From: Micropterix aruncella
Lineage: Eukaryota > Arthropoda > Insecta > Lepidoptera > Micropterigidae
Reading direction: 5' to 3'
DNA length: 64,000 bases
NCBI GenBank assembly: GCA_944548615.1
Contig: OX155963.1
Location: 22,326,518 to 22,390,517 of the forward strand
Positions 1 through 9,076 of the stretch are shown here, in pieces. The translations under genes and the position numbers were made by a program. The notes under the pieces are model-generated. The model was not told the DNA's origin, did no database searches, and was given only the letters and a program-made list of their open reading frames with translations. Every line of letters begins with the position of its first letter. Within the stretch, counting starts at the first letter, position 1.

Positions 1-477
1 TAAATATTCACTCTAGGGGGTTGACAGAAACTGATCTAATGATGATGACCCTTTCTATGATCAGACCGAATTTCAAAGCCATGACTCATCAAACATTGTA
101 GACATTTAAATTATAATTTTATATAAGTATTTATGTGTTCATCTACTGTACTGTCATGTACATGTCATGTACATCATGTACTGTCTGACTGCGTTGCTTT
201 CATTATTATATTATGTAAAGCAACAATAATTGAACAACATCATTTATAAAGTAGCTACAAATTATATTGATTATATTTATTTTTTTTATGGTTTTGGTCA
301 TTTTCAGATACGATTTTTTGTTTTTTTCGTTTATAGATTATTTTTTAAATTTCTTTGGTATTTGAATGTTCTGATTCTAACAATTCTCTATTATTTAAAA
401 TTATTTTATTTAGTTATGATACTGAAATCGTTAGATATTGTATTTGTATGTATAGTAGGCAAGATACATAAATACAT
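1..477. other. AT-rich stretch, no gene seen
   Basis: This is low-complexity AT-rich sequence with a short direct repeat of the type catgtac near 155-180. The one open frame here (230-484) starts at TTG and is rich in Phe, Tyr and Ile, as expected of translated AT-rich noncoding DNA. I see nothing functional. Confidence 0.5.
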
Positions 478-735
478 AAGGTAGCGTAGTGGTTAGGTCG
501 CCTGATCTTATATTGTAAGATCCCGGCTTCGATTGCCGGCTACGTCGCTATTTTCCGTTAAGATAAAATTTAAGGAATTGCATTTTAAATCTGTCAAGCG
601 AATGCAATAACAAGACACACACGTGTTAAACTCACTCATGCATATAAGCACTTTATAGAAGGGTTGTTTGGAAGAGATTGTCGTATGACAATAAACCCGC
701 CCATTGTGAAATTTCACAATAATAAGTATAAACAA
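478..735 (+). mobile_element. tRNA-derived SINE-like element, copy 1
   Basis: The head (481-543) resembles a tRNA, with an A-box-like segment tagtggttaggtcgcc and a B-box-like ggcttcgattgcc, which together form a potential internal RNA polymerase III promoter. The body ends near gaaatttcacaat around 720. An inverted copy at 7183-7485 shares both head and body, including the segment around gacaataaacccgc, which shows a dispersed family and not an isolated tRNA gene. The B box deviates from the consensus and the tRNA fold is poor. A functional tRNA is therefore unlikely. Confidence 0.6.
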
Positions 736-1414
736 ACAAGATACTCAAACTAATATCATAGAAAAGGATGTAATAACTAGCTATCACATACTACAAATAT
801 ATTAGGACAAGCTCAAGGGCGGTAAGATTGCCAATTGGATACTGATGTAATGTAAAATAGATATAAAAAATAAGATGCGCTATAATGGGTGAAACCAACA
901 GCCGTGCGCCCTGACACAGCCCACCCTCTTTTTTAGCTCCCGTCCTCTCCTGCCAGCCTAAGCTACTAATTTATCCTGTTGTTGAACATCCGACTCACTA
1001 ATCTCTACGTTTGGCCGACGATTCACATACACGATTATGTCATAGAGAGGCAGGAATCCAAGCTATCTGCGATGGGAGTGGCAGCTATGCCTCCATGAGA
1101 GCGAGCCACTAATTATTGTGTTTATACGTATACGTACGTCACTCGCACAGCTAGGGTAGGGGGGCCTATAATATCTACGTACGAGAGCACAATGACGCAG
1201 GAGATGCGAGTGTGACGCAAAAATCAATTTGTAACAGATAACGCTGCAAAATTAATAATGGAATCATGTAAAGTGACATTGGAAATGAATGTGGATAACC
1301 AAAGCGATCGTCACACAAATTTAACTCAACATGCAAAGAAAATATCATGTCCGATGTCAACGTGCGTAGCAGAAAAAAATCGGTAGTCTCATCCCAATAC
1401 TCTCCCGACAAGCA

Positions 1415-1500
1415 GACAACCCCCCCCCCCGCCGCACGTCAAACCCCTCAACCCCCCGACCCCCCTTCCCCAAACCTACCCCCCAAACACCCCCACCCAA
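1415..1500. repeat. C-rich tract (G-rich on the minus strand)
   Basis: There are several runs of four to about twelve C separated by short spacers. The minus strand therefore carries closely spaced G-runs that could fold as a G-quadruplex. A second C-run lies near 1663-1675. The proline-rich frame read across the tract is a composition artefact. Confidence 0.6.
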
Positions 1501-1708
1501 AACCCCTTATGCACGGTAAGGTATTTATCAAAGCACTTTATATAAGGCGGGATAGAACCCACGGAAGAAAAAGAATATTGTCGTCCAGAACTTTATACAA
1601 CCTAAGTACATGGTCTATCTTCTTCAAAGTTAAATCACTTGTGATCAGGCGGGATTGGACCCCCCCCCCTCCCGATAGTAATTGATTATGATAGCAAAAC
1701 TATTACAG

Positions 1709-1990
1709 TTTAGTAATGGCTATTTTTCAATATGGTTCGTTTCTGGGCTAGCCTCGGGCGGCTCGACGTTATTATTTGATTAAAATTTATGGCGGTTTTT
1801 TTTGGGTCGCTTGTATAAGAGATATTGCAACCGAAATTACAATGTGGTTTCCGCCCTGCGACGCATCTGTGTACCGAATTCCAAGTCTCTAAGTCCAATA
1901 TTTCGAGATTAAAGCATGACTAACGCGCCACCGTGGGGGGGGGGGCGTGGACCGATTTCAACCACTAAAAATCGAAAATCATCGCGAATA
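1709..1990 (+). repeat. Dispersed non-autonomous repeat, family R, copy 1
   Basis: The segment containing catctgtgtaccgaatt, followed by aagtc and tccaatatttcgagat, recurs at 50400-50470 and, more diverged, at 56490-56560. Upstream parts match 6640-6790. I take these as copies of one non-autonomous element family. Copy ends are uncertain and no protein is encoded. Confidence 0.5.
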
Positions 1991-2521
1991 AATCATCGAC
2001 ATTTAGATCATAAACATCGATATTTTATTTCAAAAAACATTACTCGTAACACTAATTTTGCTGACAGGTACTACAAGTTTTCTTCTATTAAAATCATTTA
2101 TAGAGATGAACACGGTGATATGTATAATTCAACCCAGGTATACATAGATTTCTTTCCGAAATTAGTCGTTAGTGTTGATTCGTATATGGAGTAAAAGAAA
2201 ACATAATGTATGTATAGATGATAAATATCGTCGGAAGAACATCGATGGTGCCAAAACATCGATCTATAACCATCGATGGTTTCGATAAATCGGACATCAA
2301 TGTCCTTCCCCAATTTGAGTTACGCCAACCTACCTGAGCGCATCCAACACCGGTCTTTGGCTACTGTAGACTATTGTTCATGAAAAAGTTGAAAAACATA
2401 GGATACACAAAGTATTCGGTCCTTACTTATGAAGTTGCTGTTCTATAAAGGAAATTTTAGGCCAAAAACTTTGTAGGACAAAAAATATATTTAGTTAATA
2501 GAAATATTGACCCCCATCCTA

Positions 2522-2720
2522 TTACTATTATAACCGCGAAAGTTTGTAAGAATGTATGTATGGATGTTTGTTACTCTTTCACGCAAAATCTACTGAATGG
2601 ATTTTGATGAAACTTTACAATAATATAGCTTACACATCAGAATAACACATAGGCTATAATTTATAAAGATATAGTATAATTTATCCAAAATATAACGATA
2701 AGTGTCAAGTAAGTAGGAAG
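2522..2720 (+). repeat. Dispersed repeat of a lepidopteran type
   Basis: The block runs from about cgaaagtttgtaagaatg through the middle segment ctactgaatggattttgatg to an AT-rich end. From memory this is a very common dispersed sequence in lepidopteran genomes, often assigned to non-autonomous Helitron-like elements. Only one copy was noticed in this window, so the family assignment rests on recognition and not on internal comparison. Confidence 0.4.
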
Positions 2721-3392
2721 AAAATCTGCCATCTGCTAGCTATTATTCTGGTGTGCGCCGCAAAAACCGTTGGAGTTACACGTATATAATGTTTAAGTAA
2801 GAAATGTTTATCTTAAATAGTCCTACAAAAAAGCCCACGACAGCATATATCTATATTTTATGTGTAAGCCATTATCGCCAAAATAGTGAACCATAAATAC
2901 AATAAAAAATAATAATTTATTTCTAACGCATATTTGGTAGTAATAAATTGATTATAAGTTTTTTATACTACAAGACAAACTTCTTCATTTTTAAAAAAGT
3001 TTATAGAAAACTGGTTATGCTATTTTATATTGAGTCCTTACCTATGTAATTGCTGTTTTTTTCCACTGGCCACTTTGAACTTGGATAACTTGGGTTTGAG
3101 TTGCAATTTAATATACAAATAAATTTTAATTCAAGGCCATGTTATTTTTTTAAAGAATCCCCTGTGTTTATTTGTCTTTCACCCTTTTTTTGTTTTTACT
3201 CAAATACTTTCGTTTGTGCAACCATGGTAAAGTTGAAAATTTGCATTATTTCCAATATGAGATCCTGTGCCGGTGTTTTCTATTACAGCTTCTTGCAGTC
3301 TGGCTATACAGTTACCGTAAATGTATACTGTTAGAATCTGCAAAAATGATGGAGAAGCTCGTGATTAAATAACCGACCCTGGTCAATCGCTC

Positions 3393-3431
3393 AAAATGGT
3401 AAGGAGCCGTCTGACGGCTCCTTACCATTTT
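3393..3431. repeat. Near-perfect 39-bp palindrome
   Basis: Two 19-nt arms, 3393-3411 and 3413-3431, are exact reverse complements around a single central base. The right arm is the start of recognisable Penelope coding sequence (DGSLPF), so the left arm is a short inverted copy of that coding sequence. It lies exactly at the point of 5' truncation. Confidence 0.85.
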
Positions 3432-4345
3432 TGGATGTCAAAGTAACGAGGAGAAGTGACAATACTCTCGGACATTCGGTATATCGGAAGCCCACACATA
3501 CGGACAGATATTTGCATGCAAGCTCACACCATCATCCCTACCATCTACGTTCAGTGCAAACGTCGCTCGTGAATCGAGCACGCGATCTATGCGACACTGA
3601 GCATTTTCCGAAGGAGATGGAACATGTCAATGATGTCCTTAGGAAAAATGGATACGGAAAATATCACGAGACACGCACACGATCTAATACGGACGAAACT
3701 CAAAAACCGAGCAGATCAAGAGCATTCTTACCATACGTCAAGGGCGTGACTGATCGAATAAGTAACATGCTAAACAGATTCGATATAAAAACGATCTTCA
3801 AACCGACCCAAAATATAGCTCGATTTTTGAGGCCTGTAAAGGATGTAATACCACTGCAAACCCCGGGTGTGTATAAAGTCGAATGCAGCTGCGGTCTAGC
3901 CTACGTTGGACAAACGAAACGGCCCATAGCCACGCGACTGACAGAACACATCAAAGCTGTTAAAAACGTTCAGCGAGAAAAATCGGCGATCTGCGAACAT
4001 ATATTGGATAGCGGAAGTAACCACTGGATGCAGTTTCAAAATCCCATTGTTCTATCCAAGGAACAATTCTACTTTCCTCGCATGATCCGGGAAGCCATTG
4101 AAATAAGAAGAACTCCGAACTTCAATAGAGATGACGGCTACAAACTCTCTTCTACGTGGAACCCTCTTCTTAAAATGTTCCCGCCGCCGAACGCCGAACG
4201 CAAAGACGTAAAACAGGATACAGTGAGTGTTGTGTGCAAGACGGATTTTAAAAATTCCCGCGCTCCAAGCCCGGCCCCCCACCACCGTTATAACCTACGC
4301 AGTGGCGGCAGCGGTTTGCGGCCTACCCGCAAAACAACGGACTGA
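3413..4345 (+). pseudogene. Penelope-like polyprotein, C-terminal part with GIY-YIG endonuclease
   Basis: The frame is open from 3365 to the stop at 4343-4345. Homology becomes recognisable at DGSLPFLDVKV, the segment after the reverse transcriptase of Penelope-like elements, followed by VYRKPTHTDRYLHA. About 140 residues further on is a GIY-YIG endonuclease domain, with GVYKV, then a CSC pair, YVGQT, a downstream Arg, and a Glu in REAIEI. In the family this nuclease nicks the target for reverse transcription. The N-terminal reverse transcriptase is absent, and the ATG or TTG codons near 3431 are not true starts. The rest of the frame is intact, which suggests a fairly young copy. I am confident of the family and of the truncation. 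Confidence 0.85.
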
Positions 4346-4363
4346 CAGCTCTTCAGTCTACCC

Positions 4364-4402
4364 TAGACAACGGCGGCTGCAAAGTCACCGAAACGTCGGG
4401 TC
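4364..4402 (+). ncRNA. Degenerate hammerhead-ribozyme-like motif
   Basis: The segment ccgaaacgtcggg contains GAAACGTC (4390-4397). This matches the conserved 3' half of the minimal type I hammerhead ribozymes reported in Penelope-like elements, which have a tiny palindromic stem III. The expected 5' box, CUGANGA, is not recognisable upstream. Self-cleavage is therefore doubtful. A second such motif lies at 59331-59380. Confidence 0.45.
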
Positions 4403-4559
4403 CTACAAATTTCACGCGGTAAATTCGTTTTCTATCCTATTTATAATGTCAAACAACCGCGATAGTCTTCGATTTTATATAAAATAGCATGACCAGTTTT
4501 CTATAAACTTTTTAAAAAATGAAGAAGTTTGTCTTGTAGTATAAAAAAACTTTTCGATG

Positions 4560-5000
4560 CTCCGCTCTGATAAAGACCAGGAGACAGATCCATGCGACAA
4601 TTTGTCAAATCACAGCAAACTGAAGAGAGCGAAATAACTGGAAGAACAATAACACAAATGATTTACATACCAAAGAGAGAATGCGGGTCGTTCATAAATC
4701 ATCAGCTGGAGGAAACTCAGGGGCGGAAAATGTCCGGACAGGGCGAAGACAGCATTGCGATAATGTTACTGGATGGGCGTTTTCCTATGAAAACGTATTT
4801 CGAAAAGCATGCTGCCAAACAGTCGCTCCCCCGATCTAGGAATCGTTATGAATCTACAAAGGCAGGCAGAAAAAAAATCTATTGTACTATTCTCAATTAT
4901 ATACTCTATTACATTGTATTCTATCTTTTATATTGTACTTTACTCAATTGTACTAAACATACAGATGGCGCTCCGTTTACTAAATCAATCTTCTGCCGCA
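4560..5000. other. Uninterpreted stretch with a 160-codon chance-like frame
   Basis: An open frame runs from 4592 to 5074, but its 3' part is simple AT-rich sequence and runs into a LINE tail. The first 95 residues are charged and match nothing I recognise. I do not call a gene. Confidence 0.4.
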
Positions 5001-5004
5001 TATT

Positions 5005-5215
5005 TTTTTTTCAAAATTCAAATTCAAATTCAAGTTCTTTATTTACAAAAAATCATAGTATTAGTTACAAATGAATTAAACCTAACCTAACTGGATCGCA
5101 CGAGACGTCCGCACTAAGGTAGGCTCAGAATCGTATAATTAAGTACTGCCTAATGCTAAATAAAAAATTTCGTTGAAGAATGCCGTGAAAAATAAAATCA
5201 AATAAAGTAAAATTT
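5005..5215 (-). mobile_element. 3' end of a LINE, minus strand, copy 1
   Basis: Read on the minus strand this ends in taaagaa followed by repeats of tttgaa, a simple-repeat tail. The preceding 150 bp (cctaccttagtgcggacg, then a ccagttaggttaggtttaat-like segment) recur on the plus strand at 58505-58680. The two copies define one non-LTR retrotransposon 3' end. No coding sequence remains here. Confidence 0.65.
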
Positions 5216-5399
5216 TAGTAAAAAATAAAATTTCAAATTATCTAAAAAGGTATGTGATAATAATAATAATAATATATAATAATCATAAATAATAATAATC
5301 ATAAATATATAAAAAAATACTTTCGATTTAAAGAAGAGAATCAAGCTCTTTTTCAATATTAGAGTTTCGCGCAGTAATCGTTATTATTGTTTTATTTCA
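5216..5399. repeat. AT-rich simple sequence
   Basis: Repeats of aat and aaat fill about 5254-5312, and the flanks are AT-rich. No gene or other signal is seen. Confidence 0.6.
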
Positions 5400-5583
5400 T
5401 CTTTTATACATCTTACGGTAGAGGCCCACCTTAAGGTCTATTGACAATTATCTTACATGCGGTCGACTTCTATAACTTCACGTGACAGTACTCAGACGGT
5501 CACCCATCCAAGTACTGGCGACGCCCGAAGCTGCTTAACTTTGGCGATCTGACGGGAGCCAGTGTTTCAACGAGGCCACGGAC
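5400..5583 (-). mobile_element. 5S-rRNA-derived element (SINE3-like) or 5S pseudogene
   Basis: On the minus strand about 100 nt (roughly 5475-5580) closely resemble 5S rRNA from its middle to its 3' part. The internal promoter elements are present: an A-box-like aagttaagcagc (plus positions 5531-5542) and a C-box-like tggatgggtgaccg (5497-5510), with gtacttgg between them. The 5' 25 nt are diverged. The sequence does not end in a T-run terminator. It continues as a unique 70-bp body ending in an aaataaaacaataataa tail near 5385. That head-body-tail layout suggests a SINE of the 5S-derived class and not a decayed 5S gene. One copy cannot settle this. Confidence 0.65.
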
Positions 5584-5706
5584 GTTAAATTCTTGACATA
5601 AGCGGGGACAGCACCAACTAACATTATGAACCGACAGCAGGCTGTTTATGCGAACAATGATTCTTCGTTTTCGACTTTGAAATCCTTAGCACGCCAGTAG
5701 GGGGTG

Positions 5707-6130
5707 TCGACTACAACTGGCGAACCCGTCACCTTAGGCTGGTATAACGATATGTGATCATTTTTTCGACGTGGGACGAGCGTAGAAGACTTAGAGACAA
5801 AACAATCTACTGTCTAGCTCCACCGACAAGCCCGTTAGAGTCCAACGCTTTACGACCAGGCACCGGGAAAGGTAACCAGTTGGCAGCCTCGCCTCTTGAC
5901 TACCAGTTTGGAAGGATATCTCCGTCTGGAATTAACCTTCAGGATACCTCCTACCTCCTGACTGGTTACAATATACAGTCCGCGCGCAAGCTCTGGGAGA
6001 GTGCGGGGGAGAGTACTGGAAGAGTGCGGGATATGAAACGACGGTCGGGGGCGGCCTCATCCGCCCCTTTCCCAGTCCCCGATTCGTCGGAGCTTGCGCG
6101 CGGACAGTAACTAGAGATACCACAAATTTG
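5707..6130 (+). repeat. Fragment related to the 9.1-kb foldback element
   Basis: The left end (gtcgactacaactggcgaac and the next 150 bp) matches the ends of the large inverted-repeat element at 9077-10248. The right half differs. It carries its own inverted pair, about 17 nt each, near 5968-5985 and 6090-6108 (core ccgcgcgcaagctc and its complement), around a G-rich centre. The open frame across it is not thought to be coding. Confidence 0.55.
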
Positions 6131-6500
6131 GTTAATACAGCAAGAGCGGTTTTGTATATTACCATTATAGCTCCAATTCTTGGTTAAATTGGCCGATCCA
6201 GTTTTAGTATTTATATATCGCTGCTCCTAGTAGGTGATTGGTATAAAAAGAAAAGTCACTACCTATGCCTCCGGAGCTTTGGGGGATTATTGTATAGTCT
6301 TATCGTGACTTCGTCGCGGGGATCAGGCGGCGGAACGGAATAAGCTATCTCATCGATTTCCTGCGGAGAGATTGGGGCTTACGTTATAACAGTACGAATA
6401 GGAGTCGGCAATTGATGGCGCATGAGCCGCTTAGGGAGGGGGGAGGGGTGGATACATGTGAGAGCACCAAGACAGTACATCGCATAATCAAAATAAAAAT
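6131..6500. other. No gene seen
   Basis: Mixed sequence without a recognisable coding segment. Nothing supports a feature here. Confidence 0.4.
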
Positions 6501-6504
6501 TCGG

Positions 6505-6810
6505 TCGTGTTACCCCAAGACTTTCCCGGCAAGTAGCCAAGAACTGATTTTGATCAGAATTTTAATTTCATTAATAAAATCGAAGAGTGCGTTGTCTCGG
6601 CTTGGGCTCCGTTGCAACCGCCTCGGGTGGCGCGGTTCGTTTCTTGGCTGAGGGCGGGGTTGGGCCAAGTGCCAACAGATAGCGTTAATATTTGATGAAA
6701 ATGTATGGTGGAATTTCAATATTATTAGTGTAGCTTGTATATTAGATAAGCCAAGCAAAATTTTACAATGTCATTTCGGCCCAAAAAGCATCTCTGTAAC
6801 AAGCTATTGA
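6505..6810 (+). repeat. Dispersed non-autonomous repeat, family R, copy 2
   Basis: It starts with ccccaagactttcccggcaa, which recurs in 56195-56215 and, reversed, in 46300-46325. It continues into a segment resembling 1740-1860. Mutually overlapping similarity of this kind ties together the copies at 1.7, 6.5, 45.6, 50.3 and 56.2 kb. It has no coding capacity. Confidence 0.5.
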
Positions 6811-7182
6811 ACAAGCGTAGCTAGCAGAAACAAGTGTCAATTATAATATACATTTTTTTCTGGTTATTATCGAGCATGAGCCTTTACGTCAAACAGTAGG
6901 ATTTGAAGGAGAAGTGAATGGATGATATGGTTGCTCGCATACGGCTTGACAGTTTTACTAAATCCACTACAGATGATGACAATCTGCAAATATTCTGCTA
7001 CAGCAAAAAAAAACAAATACGTGCTATTTTTTGAGTATTGTCAAGAATCCGACTGTTAAACTGGCATAAGTAGGTCTTGGAAAACCTTGAAAGAACCGAA
7101 AGCATGAGCTGTGATCCTTCAATAACGTTACATGTGTGATCATTCTTTGTCATGTGTGTCTTTTTGTGAAATTTTGTGAAAT

Positions 7183-7485
7183 TTCACAATCTGCGGGTTA
7201 CTAAATTAATTACTCTTATATTTCACAATACTCGTGATTGTAAAATTTCAAAATCTTCGGGTTTATTATCTTACGATAATCTCTTCCGACCAACCCTACT
7301 GAATACTGAAACTGTAACTATTGAAAACCAACTATGAAGTGTGTATTTGTATCTGTGCGTGAAACATGAAATGCAATTCCGCTAAATTTATCCTAAAGAA
7401 AAATAGTGGCCAGCTGGGAGTGGAACCCAGAACCTTACAATGTAAGATGAGGCGACCTAACCACTATGCCACTACGTGTGACCTG
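7183..7485 (-). mobile_element. tRNA-derived SINE-like element, copy 2
   Basis: Minus-strand copy of the element at 478-735. The head (7407-7477) has the A-box-like tagtggttaggtcgcct and a B-box-like gggttccactccc. The body ends in gaaatttcacaa repeats near 7183-7200. The block around ataataaacccg is duplicated inside this copy (7190-7265). Confidence 0.6.
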
Positions 7486-7679
7486 TGCTAATTTAATATT
7501 TTTGGATCATTCAATTCTATTACAGAAATTCCACCCTTTATGATGTTAGGGATTTCTAGCTGAACTTCGGTTTTGAACTGAACTCGAACTGAACTTCGTT
7601 CCTGCAAATACGATCTATAGTCTTATTTGCAGAGACGCACTCAAATTATTCAAGTCTGAAATTGCAAAAGTACATTCTA

Positions 7680-8366
7680 AAATGTCTCCAAAGGCGTACC
7701 TCAGGGATCCATACTCGGACCTTTCATTTTCCTTGTCTACTTCAATGACAAGCTCGATTGCCCTGATCTGCTTAGTTGTTTCCCGATGAACGTTTCGTCG
7801 ACCCATAGAACTCGTCGTTGTGATGTGTTCCACTAGCGGGATTGTTCAACCAAAAACGCACTTTTCTCGCCGGTGCCCGGTATAATGCGTTCATATGTGC
7901 AAATTTTAAATTGCTTTGATGGTATGCTAAGTAAATCACAATTCAAGCAACTCGCCTCTGCAAAAATAACAGATTAAAAACGGAACTAAAATTAAAATAA
8001 AATATTTGAGGTATTAGAAGTGTATTACAATGTAGGTATATAATAATAAGTAGAAAACATTTTTAGATTTACATCAAATAATTCCATGAAATATTATCTC
8101 TAGTAGTAGTAGTAAGACTGATTTGTTGATTTTTTCAAATAAAGTGAAAAAAAAAACAAAAAAAATGTTCCTGAGTGTAATAAATCGGACAATGATTAAA
8201 TAATTTGCGTAATTCAAAATTCCTTTCGCAGATGATACTATACATCCCTTCTATTACTTCTACAAAAATAAAGAAGAACTTACAAGAACAATAAATAAAG
8301 CTTTACACGGAGTATCTGTGTGGTTCCAAATAAACAAATTATTGCTTACTGTATGTAAAACTATGT
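7680..8366 (+). pseudogene. LINE reverse transcriptase remnant, interrupted
   Basis: Two blocks of a non-LTR reverse transcriptase lie on the plus strand. Around 7690-7785 the frame reads GVPQGSILGPFIFLVYFND, the motif before the catalytic box. Around 8224-8366 it reads PFADDT and then KNKEELTRTINKALHG and INKLLLTVCKT, the catalytic Asp-Asp box and the thumb side. They should be almost adjacent but are separated by about 440 bp of unrelated AT-rich sequence. A terminal-repeat element then cuts the frame again at 8371. The element is dead, but its YADD-type box is intact. Confidence 0.75.
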
Positions 8367-8370
8367 TTAA

Positions 8371-8653
8371 GAACTGTGAATCAGTACGAGGAGGTAAGCA
8401 ACGTTTTTTTTTTGTAATTTTGAAAAAGTTGACTATTAAATAAAATGTTGACAGGCGTTGAGCGCTTTGCGCCACCTATCGGTAAATAAAATATCGCTAA
8501 TAGACAATATTGGCAATATTTTACCTAGAGCTAGATGGCCCATCGAGCTCGACGCTTTTTATACTATTTTATTTTCAGAAAAAATTACATATTTTTTGTT
8601 TTTCCACAAATGATAATTAAAAGTTGCTAGCCGGCTCGTACTGATTTACCCCC
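8371..8653. mobile_element. TTAA-flanked MITE
   Basis: The imperfect terminal inverted repeats read aatcagtacgag on the left and its complement on the right, with similarity extending to about 27 nt. The element is bounded by TTAA at 8367-8370 and 8654-8657, the target duplication used by piggyBac-class elements. The ends are not the usual CCC type, so superfamily is tentative. It is inserted in the LINE remnant at 7680-8366. No open frame of note. Confidence 0.6.
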
Positions 8654-9076
8654 TTAAAAAATTAAAACATCTGTATATCCAATGGTATGTCCAATACGTA
8701 TACCGATCAGCGCCCATGTCGTCTTATTTGCGCGATTAATCTAGGAGTAACGTTATCGTTTGCACAGCACGCGATTCGCTGGAATAGATTATTGGTGGCA
8801 AAGAGATTGCCCCCGGGAGACTGGACGTCCAACGACTTACGAAGAGTAATGACGAAAATACAATAAATATCTCTGTAGCTTTATCACAGCCTCTTTTGTA
8901 AACAAACTCCAAATATGAAAAGGCGGAAAGGGAAGTTACGGAAAGTAAATTTGTTTTTTATGTTCATTCATCTTCAAGAAGGAATCTTGATTTAAATAAA
9001 AACGGCAAAGCGTCAGTCAGTGATCAGTACATCAACAATTAATTATAAGATACGTCGATGGCACAACTCGAGCTGT

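Larger units (their letters stand above)
2956..4552 (+). mobile_element. Penelope-like retroelement with inverted flanking repeats
   Basis: The 3' part of a Penelope-like element lies between two inverted copies of a 75-bp sequence, at 2956-3030 and 4477-4552. Only a few mismatches separate one from the reverse complement of the other. Penelope-like elements are known for terminal repeats (pLTRs) that can be inverted or tandem, so this fits the class. The reverse transcriptase core is missing, so the copy is truncated and dead. A degenerate hammerhead-like motif follows the coding region at 4364-4402. About 400 bp between the left flank and the coding part (3030-3392) has no recognised coding content. 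Confidence 0.7.

Noticed and set aside
481..543. tRNA gene
   Set aside because: B box and arms deviate from a true tRNA, and an inverted copy with the same 3' body shows it is a SINE head.
1347..1685. 112-codon proline-rich frame
   Set aside because: It is the translation of a C-run tract. The sequence is compositionally simple and has no start context or homology.
4592..5090. 160- and 93-codon plus frames
   Set aside because: The second half is AT-rich simple sequence and LINE tail. The first half shows no motif.
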